DNA from: Vibrio sp. 99-70-13A1 | Lineage (GTDB): Bacteria > Pseudomonadota > Gammaproteobacteria > Enterobacterales > Vibrionaceae | Reading direction: 5' to 3' | DNA: 64,000 bases | NCBI RefSeq assembly: GCF_013114625.1 | Contig: NZ_VTXD01000001.1 | Span: 341,720-405,719 of the forward strand | Shown: piece after piece, positions 7,338 to 16,319 of the stretch | Layout of the letters: every line of letters begins with the position of its first letter | Numbering within the stretch: position 1 is the stretch's first letter | Made by a program: the position numbers and the translations under genes | The notes under the pieces: generated by a model | Told to the model about the DNA's origin: nothing | The model's input: the letters and a program-made list of their open reading frames with translations, nothing else | Databases searched by the model: none

Positions 7338-10133
7338 GTGCATTTAAGCCCTAACGATGAACATCAATATCGCTATCTCACCTTATCCAATGGATTACGC
7401 ACCTTACTGGTAAGAGATCCCAACGCGCAAAAAGCAGCGGCGGCATTGGCTGTAAATGTCGGTCATTTCGATGATCCGGCAGACAGAGAAGGCTTAGCAC
7501 ACTACCTAGAGCATATGCTATTTTTAGGTACAGAAAAGTACCCGAAGGTTGGGGAATTTCAAAGTTACATTAGCCAACATGGTGGCAGTAACAATGCGTG
7601 GACAGGAACAGAACACACCTGTTTTTTCTTTGATGTCGATTTGAATGCATTTGAACCTGCACTTGACCGTTTTTCTCAGTTTTTCACCGCACCTTTGTTT
7701 AATGAAGAAGCGTTAGACAAAGAACGTCAAGCCGTTGAATCTGAGTACAAAATGAAGCTCAATGACGACTCTCGCCGCTTATATCAAGTCCACAAAGAAA
7801 TTGTTAACCCAGCCCACCCGTTTGCCAAATTCTCCGTAGGTAACCTCGAAACCTTAGGTGATCGTGATGGTCAATCAATCCGACAAGAAATTTTAGCATT
7901 CCACCAGCAAAACTATTCTGCCGATCTTATGACCCTAACGCTTTCAGGAAACCAAGAACTGGATGAGATGCAGGCTTGGGTTGAATCGCGATTTTCTGAA
8001 ATTAGTAACCATCAACTGGAAAATAAATCTATCTCGGAACCTATCACTGGTGAAGGCAGCACTGGCATTCAAGTATTTGTTGAGCCAGTCAAAGAAATAC
8101 GGAAACTCATTTTAAACTTTCCTATGCCTTGCATGGATGAGCACTACAGCACGAAACCACTTTCTTTCTTTGCGCATTTACTTGGCTACGAAGGCGAAGG
8201 CAGCTTAATGATGCAACTAAAAGATAAAGGTTGGGTGACCTCCCTTTCCGCAGGTGGTGGCGCAAGTGGCAGTAACTATCGAGATTTCAATATCAGCGCT
8301 ACTCTCACCCCTGTAGGTTTATCAAAAGTCGATGATATTACTCAAGCCGTATTCCAATATATAAAGTTAATTGAACAACAAGGAATGGAAGAGTGGCGCT
8401 ACCTTGAAAAACGCGCAGTATTAGAATCTGCTTTTCGCTTTCAAGAACCGTCTCGCCCACTCGATGTTGCCAGTCATTTAGTGATGAATATGCAACATTA
8501 CCCCGAAGATGACGTTGTGTATGGCGACTATAAAATGTCTCATTACGATGATGACCTTCAGCGTTCTATTTTCCAATACTTTACCGTAAAGAACCTGAGA
8601 TCAACTCTGGTTGCCCATGATTCTAACCCCAATAAAGAAACAGGGTATGACCACGAAGCTAAGTGGTATTTCACCCCTTATTCAACGCAAGCTTTTAGCT
8701 CTGAACAGCAGTTAAAATTTTCTCAAATTAACCCAAGCTGGAAATTTGAACTGCCGAGTAAAAACCCTTTTATCTGTTATGACCTTGAACCAGCAGCAAT
8801 TGAAAATGGTCAATCTCAGCCTGAATTAATTGAAGAGTTAGAGGGGTTTTCTCTTTGGCATCTACAAGATACCGAATTTAGAGTACCGAAAGGCGTGGTC
8901 TATGTAGCGATCGACAGCCCACACTCTGTTGCTAGCCCTAGAAATATCGTGAAAACTCGCTTATGTGTCGAGATGTTCCTCGATTCTCTGGAAAAAGAAA
9001 CCTATCAAGCAGAAATTGCAGGCATGGGATACAACATGTATACCCATCAAGGCGGAGTAACACTGACGCTTTCGGGTTTCAGTCAGAAACAGCCCCAGCT
9101 TTTAGAAATGATATTAAAACGTTTTGCTGCACGAGATTTTAGCGCAACTCGCTTTGATACCATCGAGCAACAACTATTACGCAATTGGCGAAATTCAGCA
9201 CAAGATCGCCCTATATCTCAGCTATTTAATGCAATGACAGGTATGCTGCAACCAAACAACCCTCCATATTCTGTTCTCATTGAGGCGTTAGAAACCATTG
9301 AGGTCGATGAACTATCTTCATTTGTTCAGGCAATCTTGGCTGAATTACATGTCGAAATGTTTGTCTATGGCGATTGGCAGCGAGCCGATGCACATAATAT
9401 GGCGACTACCCTAAAAGACGCCCTACGCGTTCAAAACCAAGCCTATGAAGAATCTCTACGACCTTTAGTCATGCTCGGGGAAAATGGTAGTTTCCAACGC
9501 GAAGTCGTATGTAATCAAGATGACTCTGCAATTGTTGTGTACTACCAATGCCCTGATGCTTCGTCAAAAAATATTGCGCTTTATTCCCTAGCCAACCATT
9601 TAATGTCCGCCACTTTCTTCCACGAAATTCGAACCAAACAACAACTTGGGTACATGGTGGGGACAGGGAATTTACCGCTTAACCGTCACCCTGGCATTGT
9701 TCTGTATGTGCAGTCACCAAATGCTGCTCCGGCAGATTTAATTAGCTCAATCGATGAGTTTCTTAATGCCTTTTACATGGTATTACTGGAATTAAACGAG
9801 TATCAATGGCACAGCAGTAAACGTGGGTTGTGGAACCAGATATCGACACCTGACACCACTCTACGTGGAAGAGCTCAACGTTTATGGGTGGCAATAGGCA
9901 ATAAAGACTCCGAGTTTGACCAGCGCGAACGAGTGTTAGAAAACTTAAAGACACTTACACGGTCAGATATGATCCGCTTTGTCGTCAACGAGCTTAAACC
10001 CAGAACCGCTAACCGTTTGATTATGCACACACAAGGTAATGCCCATAATGAAGATGAAGCTCTGTCAGTTGGGGTGGAAATTGGATCAATTGATGAATTT
10101 CAACTTCGCCCTAAAGACTGTGAATTAGGGTAG
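7338..10133 (+). CDS. M16 insulinase/pitrilysin-family zinc metallopeptidase
   Basis: This is a 931-residue clan ME peptidase of the insulysin/pitrilysin type, which degrades peptides inside a closed two-half chamber. The inverted zinc motif HYLEH is at residues 55-59 (H55, E58 catalytic, H59), and the third ligand E136 falls 77 residues later, the spacing of insulysin and pitrilysin. Four M16 domains fit the length. The start is a GTG at 7338 with a GGAGAGA ribosome site. Unlike E. coli pitrilysin (Ptr, about 960 residues, periplasmic), no signal peptide precedes the catalytic domain, so a cytoplasmic location is inferred. The N-terminus is complete for the fold. Confidence 0.9.
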   Translation: MHLSPNDEHQYRYLTLSNGLRTLLVRDPNAQKAAAALAVNVGHFDDPADREGLAHYLEHMLFLGTEKYPKVGEFQSYISQHGGSNNAWTGTEHTCFFFDVDLNAFEPALDRFSQFFTAPLFNEEALDKERQAVESEYKMKLNDDSRRLYQVHKEIVNPAHPFAKFSVGNLETLGDRDGQSIRQEILAFHQQNYSADLMTLTLSGNQELDEMQAWVESRFSEISNHQLENKSISEPITGEGSTGIQVFVEPVKEIRKLILNFPMPCMDEHYSTKPLSFFAHLLGYEGEGSLMMQLKDKGWVTSLSAGGGASGSNYRDFNISATLTPVGLSKVDDITQAVFQYIKLIEQQGMEEWRYLEKRAVLESAFRFQEPSRPLDVASHLVMNMQHYPEDDVVYGDYKMSHYDDDLQRSIFQYFTVKNLRSTLVAHDSNPNKETGYDHEAKWYFTPYSTQAFSSEQQLKFSQINPSWKFELPSKNPFICYDLEPAAIENGQSQPELIEELEGFSLWHLQDTEFRVPKGVVYVAIDSPHSVASPRNIVKTRLCVEMFLDSLEKETYQAEIAGMGYNMYTHQGGVTLTLSGFSQKQPQLLEMILKRFAARDFSATRFDTIEQQLLRNWRNSAQDRPISQLFNAMTGMLQPNNPPYSVLIEALETIEVDELSSFVQAILAELHVEMFVYGDWQRADAHNMATTLKDALRVQNQAYEESLRPLVMLGENGSFQREVVCNQDDSAIVVYYQCPDASSKNIALYSLANHLMSATFFHEIRTKQQLGYMVGTGNLPLNRHPGIVLYVQSPNAAPADLISSIDEFLNAFYMVLLELNEYQWHSSKRGLWNQISTPDTTLRGRAQRLWVAIGNKDSEFDQRERVLENLKTLTRSDMIRFVVNELKPRTANRLIMHTQGNAHNEDEALSVGVEIGSIDEFQLRPKDCELG

Positions 10134-10331
10134 TTCTGATTGTTAAGTAAATTAAAAACACATGATTTAAGCAACCTAAATTGAACACTTACTGAAATCG
10201 CTACGTATATAACGTACATCGAAAACCAGTAATATCAGTTTACGTCAGTGAGCTGGTTACATCCGCGAGCGGTTTACGCTACTGGGCTATTTTATACCAG
10301 TAAGCTAATCACTCGCGAATAAGGAGCTTAA

Positions 10332-10544
10332 ATGAATCAAATCAATCCTAAGAAACTATTAAACAGCAAGTGGACGGCGGTCAATCCAGTTAAAAAAGAG
10401 AAGCACTTTTTAGTGACTGAAGTGAAATTTGAAGAAGATGAAGTCGTACATTGCTTAATTGAAGCTGTGATGTCTAAAAGAGCAGAAGCCATTGATTGGA
10501 CGATTCTAAAAGCTCAAGAAAACTGGCTTGCTGGCTGGAAATAA
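10332..10544 (+). CDS. Small Trp-rich protein (TIGR02450 family)
   Basis: This 70-residue protein begins MNQINPKKLLNSKWTAV, continues with EKHFLVTEV and ends AIDWTILKAQENWLAGWK. The Pro-Lys-Lys-Leu-Leu-x-Ser-Lys-Trp-Thr-Ala-Val opening and the spaced tryptophans match the TIGR02450 small Trp-rich family found in marine gammaproteobacteria. Function is unknown. A strong AAGGAG ribosome site stands 6 bases before the ATG. It is a single gene between the M16 protease and a two-way terminator. Confidence 0.85.
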   Translation: MNQINPKKLLNSKWTAVNPVKKEKHFLVTEVKFEEDEVVHCLIEAVMSKRAEAIDWTILKAQENWLAGWK

Positions 10545-10605
10545 AAAGTAAAGTTTGACCATTCGCTCACCAGAGATGATCATTTCAGCTTAAATCTGAT
10601 TTAAT

Positions 10606-10655
10606 AAAAAACGCTTACAATACTCTTTCTAGTTAAAAGTATATAAGCGTTTTTT
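10606..10655. terminator. Bidirectional terminator
   Basis: The outer arms AAAAAACGCTTA (10606-10617) and TAAGCGTTTTTT (10644-10655) are perfectly complementary and enclose a second weaker stem (ATACTCTTT/AAAAGTAT). The A-run and T-run allow termination of both the small Trp-rich gene on plus and fadJ on minus. Confidence 0.85.
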
Positions 10656-10729
10656 CATTTTACTGGCGTATTTCAACGTGGTCAGTGATTAACACATTAC
10701 CTCTAGGTCAATCACTTACCATCCGATGA

Positions 10730-12928
10730 CTACTTATAAAAAGTCTCACCAAGCCCGGCTCTTGTGAGTAACCCATCACAAGGTGCAAATCGGTCTCCAT
10801 ATTTCTTGGCGAAATCATTCATCATTTCAACCAAAGACTCGATGCCAACTTGATCCATATAACGGAATGGACCACCTAAGAATGGAGGAAAACCAATACC
10901 AAAGATTGCACCAATATCCCCATCACGAGGGCTACGAATGATACCTTCATCTAAACAACGAACTGCCTCATTGAGCATTGGAAGTACACAACGCAATGAA
11001 ATGTCGTTATCACTCAGTTTTGGTTCAGGCTGTAATTTCAGAAGCTTATAAACGGATTTATCCACTTCTTTGTCTTTACCTTTATAGGTATAAAAGCCCT
11101 TTCCACTCTTTCTGCCTTTACGACCATCATTTAACAGGACGTCAAACACATCAGGTCCTTGGAACCTTTCACCTAACTCATTCACTAGAATCGGGATGAT
11201 TTTCGCGCCAATATCCACGCCGACTTCGTCAAGCAAAGTAATCGGTCCAACAGGGAAACCAAAATCAAGCAATGCGCTGTCTAGTTTCTCGATAGGTTCA
11301 TTAGCCAGAAGCAAATGCGCAGCTTCATTCATGTATGGCGCTAGAATACGGTTAACGTAAAAGCCTGCCGTATCTTTAACAACAATCGGTGTTTTACCCT
11401 GCTTCTTCGCTAATGCTACAACGGTTGAAATGGTTTCATCAGAGGTAGTTTCATGCGGAATAACTTCAACTAAAGGCATTTTTTCTGCTGGGCTGAAGTA
11501 ATGTAGACCTACTACGTTTTCTGGGCGTTCCGCTTTTTCTGCAATTTTATGGATCGGCAATGAAGAAGTGTTTGTCGCAAAGATAGTATTAACTTTTGCG
11601 TTCGCTTCAATATCCGCCACCATCGACTGCTTTAAATCCAAATCTTCAAAAACAGCTTCGATAACCACATCAATATGATTAAAGCTTGTAAAATCAATAC
11701 CACCAGAAAGTTGGAGCATGTTCGCTTCTAACCCTGACTTACTGATAATTCGACGCTTACGTTGTTTATCAAATAACTTAAAGTTGTAATTTAAAGCATT
11801 CAAAACGCCATCATTAGAAACATCTTTAATTCGGACTGGTACTTTCGCTTTAGCAACGCTCACATGGCTAATGCCCGCGCCCATTAAGCCGCCGCCTAAA
11901 ACACCGACTTTTTGAACAGAAGCTGGTTTCGCGTCAGCCCCATTTTCTTTTTTCATTTCAGTTGTCGCAAAGAATATAGAGCGAAGAGCTTTAGATTCAG
12001 TGGTCATAACCAATTCAGAGAATCGCTTCGCTTCGTACTTTAAGCCTTTTTCAAAACCGTTTTCTAAGCCGTAACGAATCACATCTAAGATGGCATCAGT
12101 GGCAGGGTAATTACCACGGGTCTTTTTATTCGTTTTCTTCGCGGCTTGCTCAAAGATCACTTTTCTTCCAAGACCGTTACGAGAAATCATCTTCTCTTTC
12201 GTGGAAGCTTTGCTCTTAGAAGCAATACGTTTTCCGCCCTTCTTACCTGAACCTTTAGAAGCATGCTTCTCGACTAAATCTTTAGCGACATTCAGCAAAA
12301 TAGTTTGTGGGACGCACGCATCTACCACACCTAATTTTTTGGCTTTCTTAGCACGTAACTGCTTACCCGTCAGAATTAAATCTAACGATGGTAATAATCC
12401 AATCAAACGAGGTAAACGTTGAGTACCGCCAGAGCCTGGAAGTAAACCTAATTGAACTTCAGGTAACCCAAGGCGAGTTTTATCTGAATCACTACAAACC
12501 CGGTAATCACACGCCAATGCTAGCTCTAAGCCACCACCTAAACATGGTCCATGGATAGCAGCGACAACTGGGTAAGGTAAGTCAGATAAGGTTTGAAACA
12601 TATCCTGACCTTGACGAGCTAATGATTCAGCTTCATCAACCGTTTGGCATGCATCAAGCATGCGAACATCAGCACCTGCAATGAAGTTGTCAGGTTTAAG
12701 CGAGTGAACAATCAAGCCTTTAATGCTGCTTTGCTTTTCTTTCAGCTGTTCGAAAACCACTTGCATTTCTTCAGCAAAAGCCGCTTGTAGCGTATTCATT
12801 TTTTCATTGGGAACATCAATCGCCAGCCATGCTAGGTTTTGTTCATCTATGGTTAGGCTAAAGGCTTTTTCTACTTGAGCCGCTGTTGTTGAATTACTTT
12901 CTGTTGATGAGTCGATAACCGTAGACAT
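10730..12928 (-). CDS. fadJ: Fatty acid oxidation complex subunit alpha FadJ
   Basis: FadJ carries enoyl-CoA hydratase and 3-hydroxyacyl-CoA dehydrogenase activities of the anaerobic-type beta-oxidation complex with FadI. The 732-residue protein has an N-terminal crotonase domain ([27 protein letters not shown]), then the NAD-binding [17 protein letters not shown] and the dehydrogenase C-terminal domains ([29 protein letters not shown]). It is slightly longer than E. coli FadJ (714), partly because of a Lys/Ser-rich stretch between the two halves (about residues 215-245). The start at 12928 overlaps the fadI stop by one base (TAATG) and has GGAGGTAG upstream, so the two are translationally coupled. 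Confidence 0.95.
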   Translation of the reverse strand: MSTVIDSSTESNSTTAAQVEKAFSLTIDEQNLAWLAIDVPNEKMNTLQAAFAEEMQVVFEQLKEKQSSIKGLIVHSLKPDNFIAGADVRMLDACQTVDEAESLARQGQDMFQTLSDLPYPVVAAIHGPCLGGGLELALACDYRVCSDSDKTRLGLPEVQLGLLPGSGGTQRLPRLIGLLPSLDLILTGKQLRAKKAKKLGVVDACVPQTILLNVAKDLVEKHASKGSGKKGGKRIASKSKASTKEKMISRNGLGRKVIFEQAAKKTNKKTRGNYPATDAILDVIRYGLENGFEKGLKYEAKRFSELVMTTESKALRSIFFATTEMKKENGADAKPASVQKVGVLGGGLMGAGISHVSVAKAKVPVRIKDVSNDGVLNALNYNFKLFDKQRKRRIISKSGLEANMLQLSGGIDFTSFNHIDVVIEAVFEDLDLKQSMVADIEANAKVNTIFATNTSSLPIHKIAEKAERPENVVGLHYFSPAEKMPLVEVIPHETTSDETISTVVALAKKQGKTPIVVKDTAGFYVNRILAPYMNEAAHLLLANEPIEKLDSALLDFGFPVGPITLLDEVGVDIGAKIIPILVNELGERFQGPDVFDVLLNDGRKGRKSGKGFYTYKGKDKEVDKSVYKLLKLQPEPKLSDNDISLRCVLPMLNEAVRCLDEGIIRSPRDGDIGAIFGIGFPPFLGGPFRYMDQVGIESLVEMMNDFAKKYGDRFAPCDGLLTRAGLGETFYK

Positions 12929-14235
12929 TATTCTACCTCCAAGATCATAGCTGCACCTAAGCCACCAGCCGCACACGCAGTATTAAGCGCAAGCCCACCA
13001 CCGCGACGTTTCAATTCACGCAGTGTTTGAGTCATCATTCGCGCACCAGTTGCCGCAAATGGGTGACCATAAGCAATAGAGCCACCAAGCACATTGAATT
13101 TATCCATATCAATGACGCCCATCGCTTTTGAACGCCCTAAATGCTCTTGAGCAAACTTATCACAAGCGAACATCTTCACATTTGCTAATGCTTGAGCAGC
13201 AAATGCCTCATGCATTTCAATCAAATCTAAATCTTCGAGTTCTAAGCCAGTATTCTTAAGCACTTTAGATGTCGCGTAAGAGGGTCCCATTAACATATCG
13301 GTTTCTACGCCAATCGCCGAAAATGCGTAACCGCGGATATAGCCCATAATTTCAAGACCTAATTCTTTGGCTTTGCCTTCTCGCATTAACATCACAGCAG
13401 CACCGCCATCAGTTAAAGGAGTCGCATTTGCCGCAGTCACACTGCCATATTGGCGATCGAATGCTGGACGCAATTTCGCATACCCTTCAACCGTTGAATC
13501 ATGGCGAATATTGTTATCTTCAGATATCGACTTTTTAAAAGGTGCAGGAAAAGCCGTCATCACTTCGCCTTGTATCTTACCTTCCTTCCAAGCTTGAGAA
13601 GCTAAAGTATGAGAACGGTGCGCTAAAGCATCTTGCTGTTCACGGGTAATACCATGTGTTTTCGCCATTTGTTCGGCTGTTTGCCCCATAGACAAACCAG
13701 TCGAATATTCAGCAACCGCAGGTGGAACGGGCATAAGATCTTTAAAAGATAGAGCTTTGAGTATTTTAAGTTTTTGCCCAAGAGTTTTCGTCTTGCTCAA
13801 AGCCAATAAATTAGCCGCAAGTTTCTTAGACACACCGATAGGTAATACAGAAGAAGAATCAGCCCCACCAGCAATACCCACATCAATGCTACCCGCCATG
13901 ATACTTTCCGTTACATTGACGGCAGCTTGGAAGCTGGTAGCACATGCGCGAGTCACACTGTAAGCATCGGTATGAATGTTCATTCCCGTGCCAAGCACAA
14001 TTTCGCGGGCAATATTGGGAGCTTCAGGCATTTGCACAACTTGACCAAAGACCACTTGCTCAATGAGTGCAGGATCAATATCAGTACGTGCAAGCATTTC
14101 GCTTACGACCATTTTACCTAGGTCTACCGCAGGCACTTGGCTAAATTCGGTGCTCTGACGAGCGAAAGGGGTTCTTAGTCCGGCTACTACGGCAACACGC
14201 TCTCCAGAGCGAGTTTTGAGTTCCTGTATGCCCAT
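12928..14235 (-). CDS. fadI: 3-ketoacyl-CoA thiolase FadI
   Basis: FadI performs thiolytic cleavage of 3-ketoacyl-CoA to acetyl-CoA and a shortened acyl-CoA, as the beta subunit of the FadIJ complex. The 435-residue thiolase has the nucleophile C98 in [11 protein letters not shown], the His of [19 protein letters not shown] and the C-terminal Cys in [14 protein letters not shown]. It is the first gene of the fadI-fadJ operon. A FadR-like operator lies 18 bases before the ATG, which predicts repression in the absence of long-chain acyl-CoA. FadI rather than FadA is indicated by length (FadA is about 390) and the fadI-fadJ order. Confidence 0.95.
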   Translation of the reverse strand: MGIQELKTRSGERVAVVAGLRTPFARQSTEFSQVPAVDLGKMVVSEMLARTDIDPALIEQVVFGQVVQMPEAPNIAREIVLGTGMNIHTDAYSVTRACATSFQAAVNVTESIMAGSIDVGIAGGADSSSVLPIGVSKKLAANLLALSKTKTLGQKLKILKALSFKDLMPVPPAVAEYSTGLSMGQTAEQMAKTHGITREQQDALAHRSHTLASQAWKEGKIQGEVMTAFPAPFKKSISEDNNIRHDSTVEGYAKLRPAFDRQYGSVTAANATPLTDGGAAVMLMREGKAKELGLEIMGYIRGYAFSAIGVETDMLMGPSYATSKVLKNTGLELEDLDLIEMHEAFAAQALANVKMFACDKFAQEHLGRSKAMGVIDMDKFNVLGGSIAYGHPFAATGARMMTQTLRELKRRGGGLALNTACAAGGLGAAMILEVE

Positions 14236-14252
14236 GGTTTCTCCTTGAGTTT

Positions 14253-14269
14253 AAGAGGTCTGACCTGAA
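14253..14269 (-). promoter_or_regulatory. FadR-like operator before fadI
   Basis: The minus strand reads TTCAGGTCAGACCTCTT with a perfect core palindrome AGGTC-N-GACCT. It agrees with the known E. coli FadR site (AACTGGTCNGACNTGTT) at most of the defined positions. It sits 18-34 bases upstream of the fadI ATG, near or just after the likely transcription start, where FadR would block transcription. The match was made by eye. Confidence 0.6.
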
Positions 14270-14449
14270 GCATTGTAAACAAGTTGTTAATTAAATCAAA
14301 CGGACGTTTAAATAAACGTGATGCGAGTACACGAAGGGAAAGTCGTTAGATTGGGAGTTTGCCTAAGCTCATACTACTGAATTAGTCATAGTGCTTAATT
14401 AGCCATAGTGCTTAATTAATAATGGTACTGGGTTGTATTTTATTCAGGC

Positions 14450-14477
14450 AAAAAAAAACCACACAAAGCTGTGTGGT
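14450..14477 (-). terminator. Intrinsic terminator of the candidate RNA upstream of fadI
   Basis: The stem ACCACACA/TGTGTGGT (8 bp, 4-base loop) is followed on the minus strand by nine consecutive T. There is no T-run on the plus side. No annotated minus-strand gene ends before it, which is why an RNA is proposed. Confidence 0.85.
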
Positions 14478-14613
14478 CGGAATGTATATAAAGCAATTAA
14501 CTAAGCGCCAATTGAAATAATCAGTTTCCTGATTAGGAGAAAGTAAAGTCAGCCTTCAAAAGGAAGTGTTGTCTTGCTCAACACGCTAGCCATAAATGAC
14601 TAACTAGACAACA
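14450..14613 (-). ncRNA. Candidate small RNA or fadI leader RNA
   Basis: On the minus strand a series of stems fills this segment: TGTTGTCT (14613-14606) pairs with AGACAACA (14574-14567); TAATCAG-GAAA-CTGATTA (14535-14518) is a perfect 7-bp stem with a GNRA loop; and the last stem is an intrinsic terminator with nine T. A TATAGT -10 box at 14625-14620 would start the transcript at about 14613, the first base of the first stem. The predicted RNA is about 164 nt. It has no convincing reading frame. It may be a free sRNA, or a terminated leader of fadIJ that is read through under some condition. I do not recognise the family. Confidence 0.5.
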
Positions 14614-14619
14614 AGGTGT

Positions 14620-14660
14620 ACTATAGCCTGTTCGAAAGCTCAGATTTTGAAGTAGATCAA
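14620..14660 (-). promoter_or_regulatory. Candidate FNR-type class II promoter
   Basis: The minus strand has TATAGT at 14625-14620 with no good -35 box. Upstream, TTGATCTACTTCAA (14660-14647) matches the FNR consensus TTGAT-N4-ATCAA at 9 of 10 positions and is centred near -40.5 relative to the inferred start at 14613, close to the -41.5 of class II activated promoters. It would drive the candidate RNA and perhaps fadIJ. Confidence 0.4.
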
Positions 14661-14739
14661 TTTTAATTGCGATTTTACGATTTCCAACCCATGAATACGT
14701 AAAAAACAATCTATCCGCAGAGCGATAATGGAGGCTCAT

Positions 14740-15303
14740 GTGTCGATAATGAAAATATTCGGAAAGAAACCGGCAAATACCCCGGTCAACTCTGATATGG
14801 ACAAACAAAGAAAATATGAAGCACTTGTGCGTGCTTATCACGGTGACCTATTCCGCTATGCATATTGGTTATGTAAAGACAAAAGCATTGCAGAAGATTT
14901 AGTACAAGAAACGTGCTTACGGGCATGGAAGTCACTCGATAGCCTGCAAGATGAGAAAGCCGCAAAATCTTGGCTCATTACGATTTTGAGAAGAGAAAAT
15001 GCGCGCCGCTTTGAACGCAAACAATTTGATCTAGTTGATATAGATGACCACACCAATGATGCTAAAGTCAGCGATGACCCATACCATCAACACGAATGGT
15101 TACAAGCTCAGATCATGAAACTGGAAGTCGATTACCGAGAACCACTTTTCCTCCAAGTTATTGGTGGTTTCAGTGGTGATGAGATAGCCGACATACTCGA
15201 CCTTAATAAAAATACGGTAATGACACGTTTATTCCGAGCTCGTAATCAGCTGAAAGACATGCTTGATTCCGAAGAAAAAGTAAGGGGGCAACATAATGGA
15301 TGA
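14740..15303 (+). CDS. ECF-type sigma-70 family RNA polymerase sigma factor
   Basis: The protein of about 187 residues has the two-domain ECF layout: region 2 (YHGDLFRYAYWLCKDKSIAED, then LVQETCLRAWKSL) and region 4 (YREPLFLQVIGGFSGDEIAD, then NKNTVMTRLFRARNQLKDML). Start choices are ATG 14728 (no ribosome site), GTG 14740 (5 bases after GGAGG) and ATG 14749 (14 bases after it); GTG 14740 is taken. The stop overlaps the start of the next gene by 8 bases, as is usual for sigma/anti-sigma pairs. Its position between fadIJ and two fadL genes suggests, but does not show, a link to lipid or envelope signals. The specific promoter it reads is unknown. Confidence 0.88.
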   Translation: MSIMKIFGKKPANTPVNSDMDKQRKYEALVRAYHGDLFRYAYWLCKDKSIAEDLVQETCLRAWKSLDSLQDEKAAKSWLITILRRENARRFERKQFDLVDIDDHTNDAKVSDDPYHQHEWLQAQIMKLEVDYREPLFLQVIGGFSGDEIADILDLNKNTVMTRLFRARNQLKDMLDSEEKVRGQHNG

Positions 15304-16024
15304 TTTAGAGTTTCGTCGTCGCGTTTTGTCAGATCCTAAACATCGTGATCAAGACATAATTGACGCACTGACTGGACATGAAACAAACAGTAAATTTCTG
15401 GATGATGTTTTATCACTTGATAAACAAATTCATCACGCAATGAAAGTGGATGTACCCGACGATTTAGCCGACCGCATTCTTTTCAACCAAACATCAAGTG
15501 AAGAAAGCAACGTAATACGCCCTAACTTTGCCAAAAGAGCCATGGGATTAGCCGCTTCTGTTGCGTTTATGTGTGGTTTATTGGTTGGGCAAGTAAACTG
15601 GGGCAATGTTTTGATACCACCAGCGCAAGCAAGCCTAACTGATACGGCCATGAAGCATGTAGTTAATGAAAAAAGTTTTGTCAGTATTTTAGACGAACAA
15701 GTTACGTCTCAGCAAATCAATACAAAAATGAACCCATTCGCCTTTCAATTTGATGAAGCTTTTCCATATCACGTTTATTACCTAAACCATTGTGGATTTG
15801 GTAAATCAAACGCTATGCACATGGTTTTTCAGGGTGAAAAAGGGAAAGTAACACTCTTTCTAACCGGTATACCGAGTGAACAACCGCTCGATTTTACTGA
15901 AGAAGGTATGGCGGGGTCTGTTACCCCTATCGATGATTCAAGCCTTATTTTAGTTGGCGAGAAAGATGAAGATGTATCTAAAATAGCAGAAAAGCTGGCT
16001 AAAATAATAAAACCAATGAGTTAA
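15296..16024 (+). CDS. DUF3379 single-span membrane protein, probable anti-sigma factor
   Basis: The 242-residue protein begins MDDLEFRRRVLSDPKHRDQ and belongs to the DUF3379 family. A cytoplasmic-looking N-terminal part of about 80 residues is followed by one hydrophobic segment (RAMGLAASVAFMCGLLVGQ, about residues 81-99) and a periplasmic domain of about 140 residues containing a lone Cys in LNHCGFGKSN. This topology and the 8-base overlap with the sigma gene are those of membrane anti-sigma factors. The N-terminal domain does not show the zinc HxxxCxxC motif of ZAS-type anti-sigmas. Function as an anti-sigma is inferred from context. Confidence 0.8.
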   Translation: MDDLEFRRRVLSDPKHRDQDIIDALTGHETNSKFLDDVLSLDKQIHHAMKVDVPDDLADRILFNQTSSEESNVIRPNFAKRAMGLAASVAFMCGLLVGQVNWGNVLIPPAQASLTDTAMKHVVNEKSFVSILDEQVTSQQINTKMNPFAFQFDEAFPYHVYYLNHCGFGKSNAMHMVFQGEKGKVTLFLTGIPSEQPLDFTEEGMAGSVTPIDDSSLILVGEKDEDVSKIAEKLAKIIKPMS

Positions 16025-16050
16025 GTGCTCTTCGCTACAAATAGCACTAT

Positions 16051-16085
16051 AAACCCGGCTTATGCAAGATGAAGCCGGGTTTTTT
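16051..16085 (+). terminator. Terminator after the sigma/DUF3379 pair
   Basis: AAACCCGGCTT (16051-16061) pairs with AAGCCGGGTTT (16072-16082), and T-rich sequence follows. It isolates the sigma/DUF3379 unit from the fadL gene downstream. Confidence 0.88.
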
Positions 16086-16212
16086 ATAATACAACCCACC
16101 CAAACCATTTATCGTACTAATTAAAAATAGAGTATGAACTCTAAAAAACGAGATTTATCACCATTTTCCTGTCAGATAGACGCCACTTCCGTAATTTTCC
16201 CCTCAAAATATC

Positions 16213-16240
16213 AAATGGTCGGATTTGTATATCGTATACT
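16213..16240 (+). promoter_or_regulatory. FadR-like operator and -10 box before fadL
   Basis: AAATGGTCGGATTTGTA at 16213-16229 matches the E. coli FadR consensus at nearly all defined positions. A TATACT -10 box follows at 16235-16240, so a bound repressor would cover the -35 region. The leader from there to the fadL ATG is about 75 bases. The rest of the 16086-16319 gap shows no other feature. Confidence 0.55.
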
Positions 16241-16319
16241 TCGGTCTAGGATCAGCCCCATATTGAGCAAAAGCTCAAATAAATCGCCCTATTAGAGGCG
16301 GAATAAAAAGGAAATAATA

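Noticed and set aside
14578..14841. Minus-strand 87-codon reading frame
   Set aside because: It overlaps the sigma gene in antisense, has no ribosome site or recognisable domain, and covers the structured RNA candidate.
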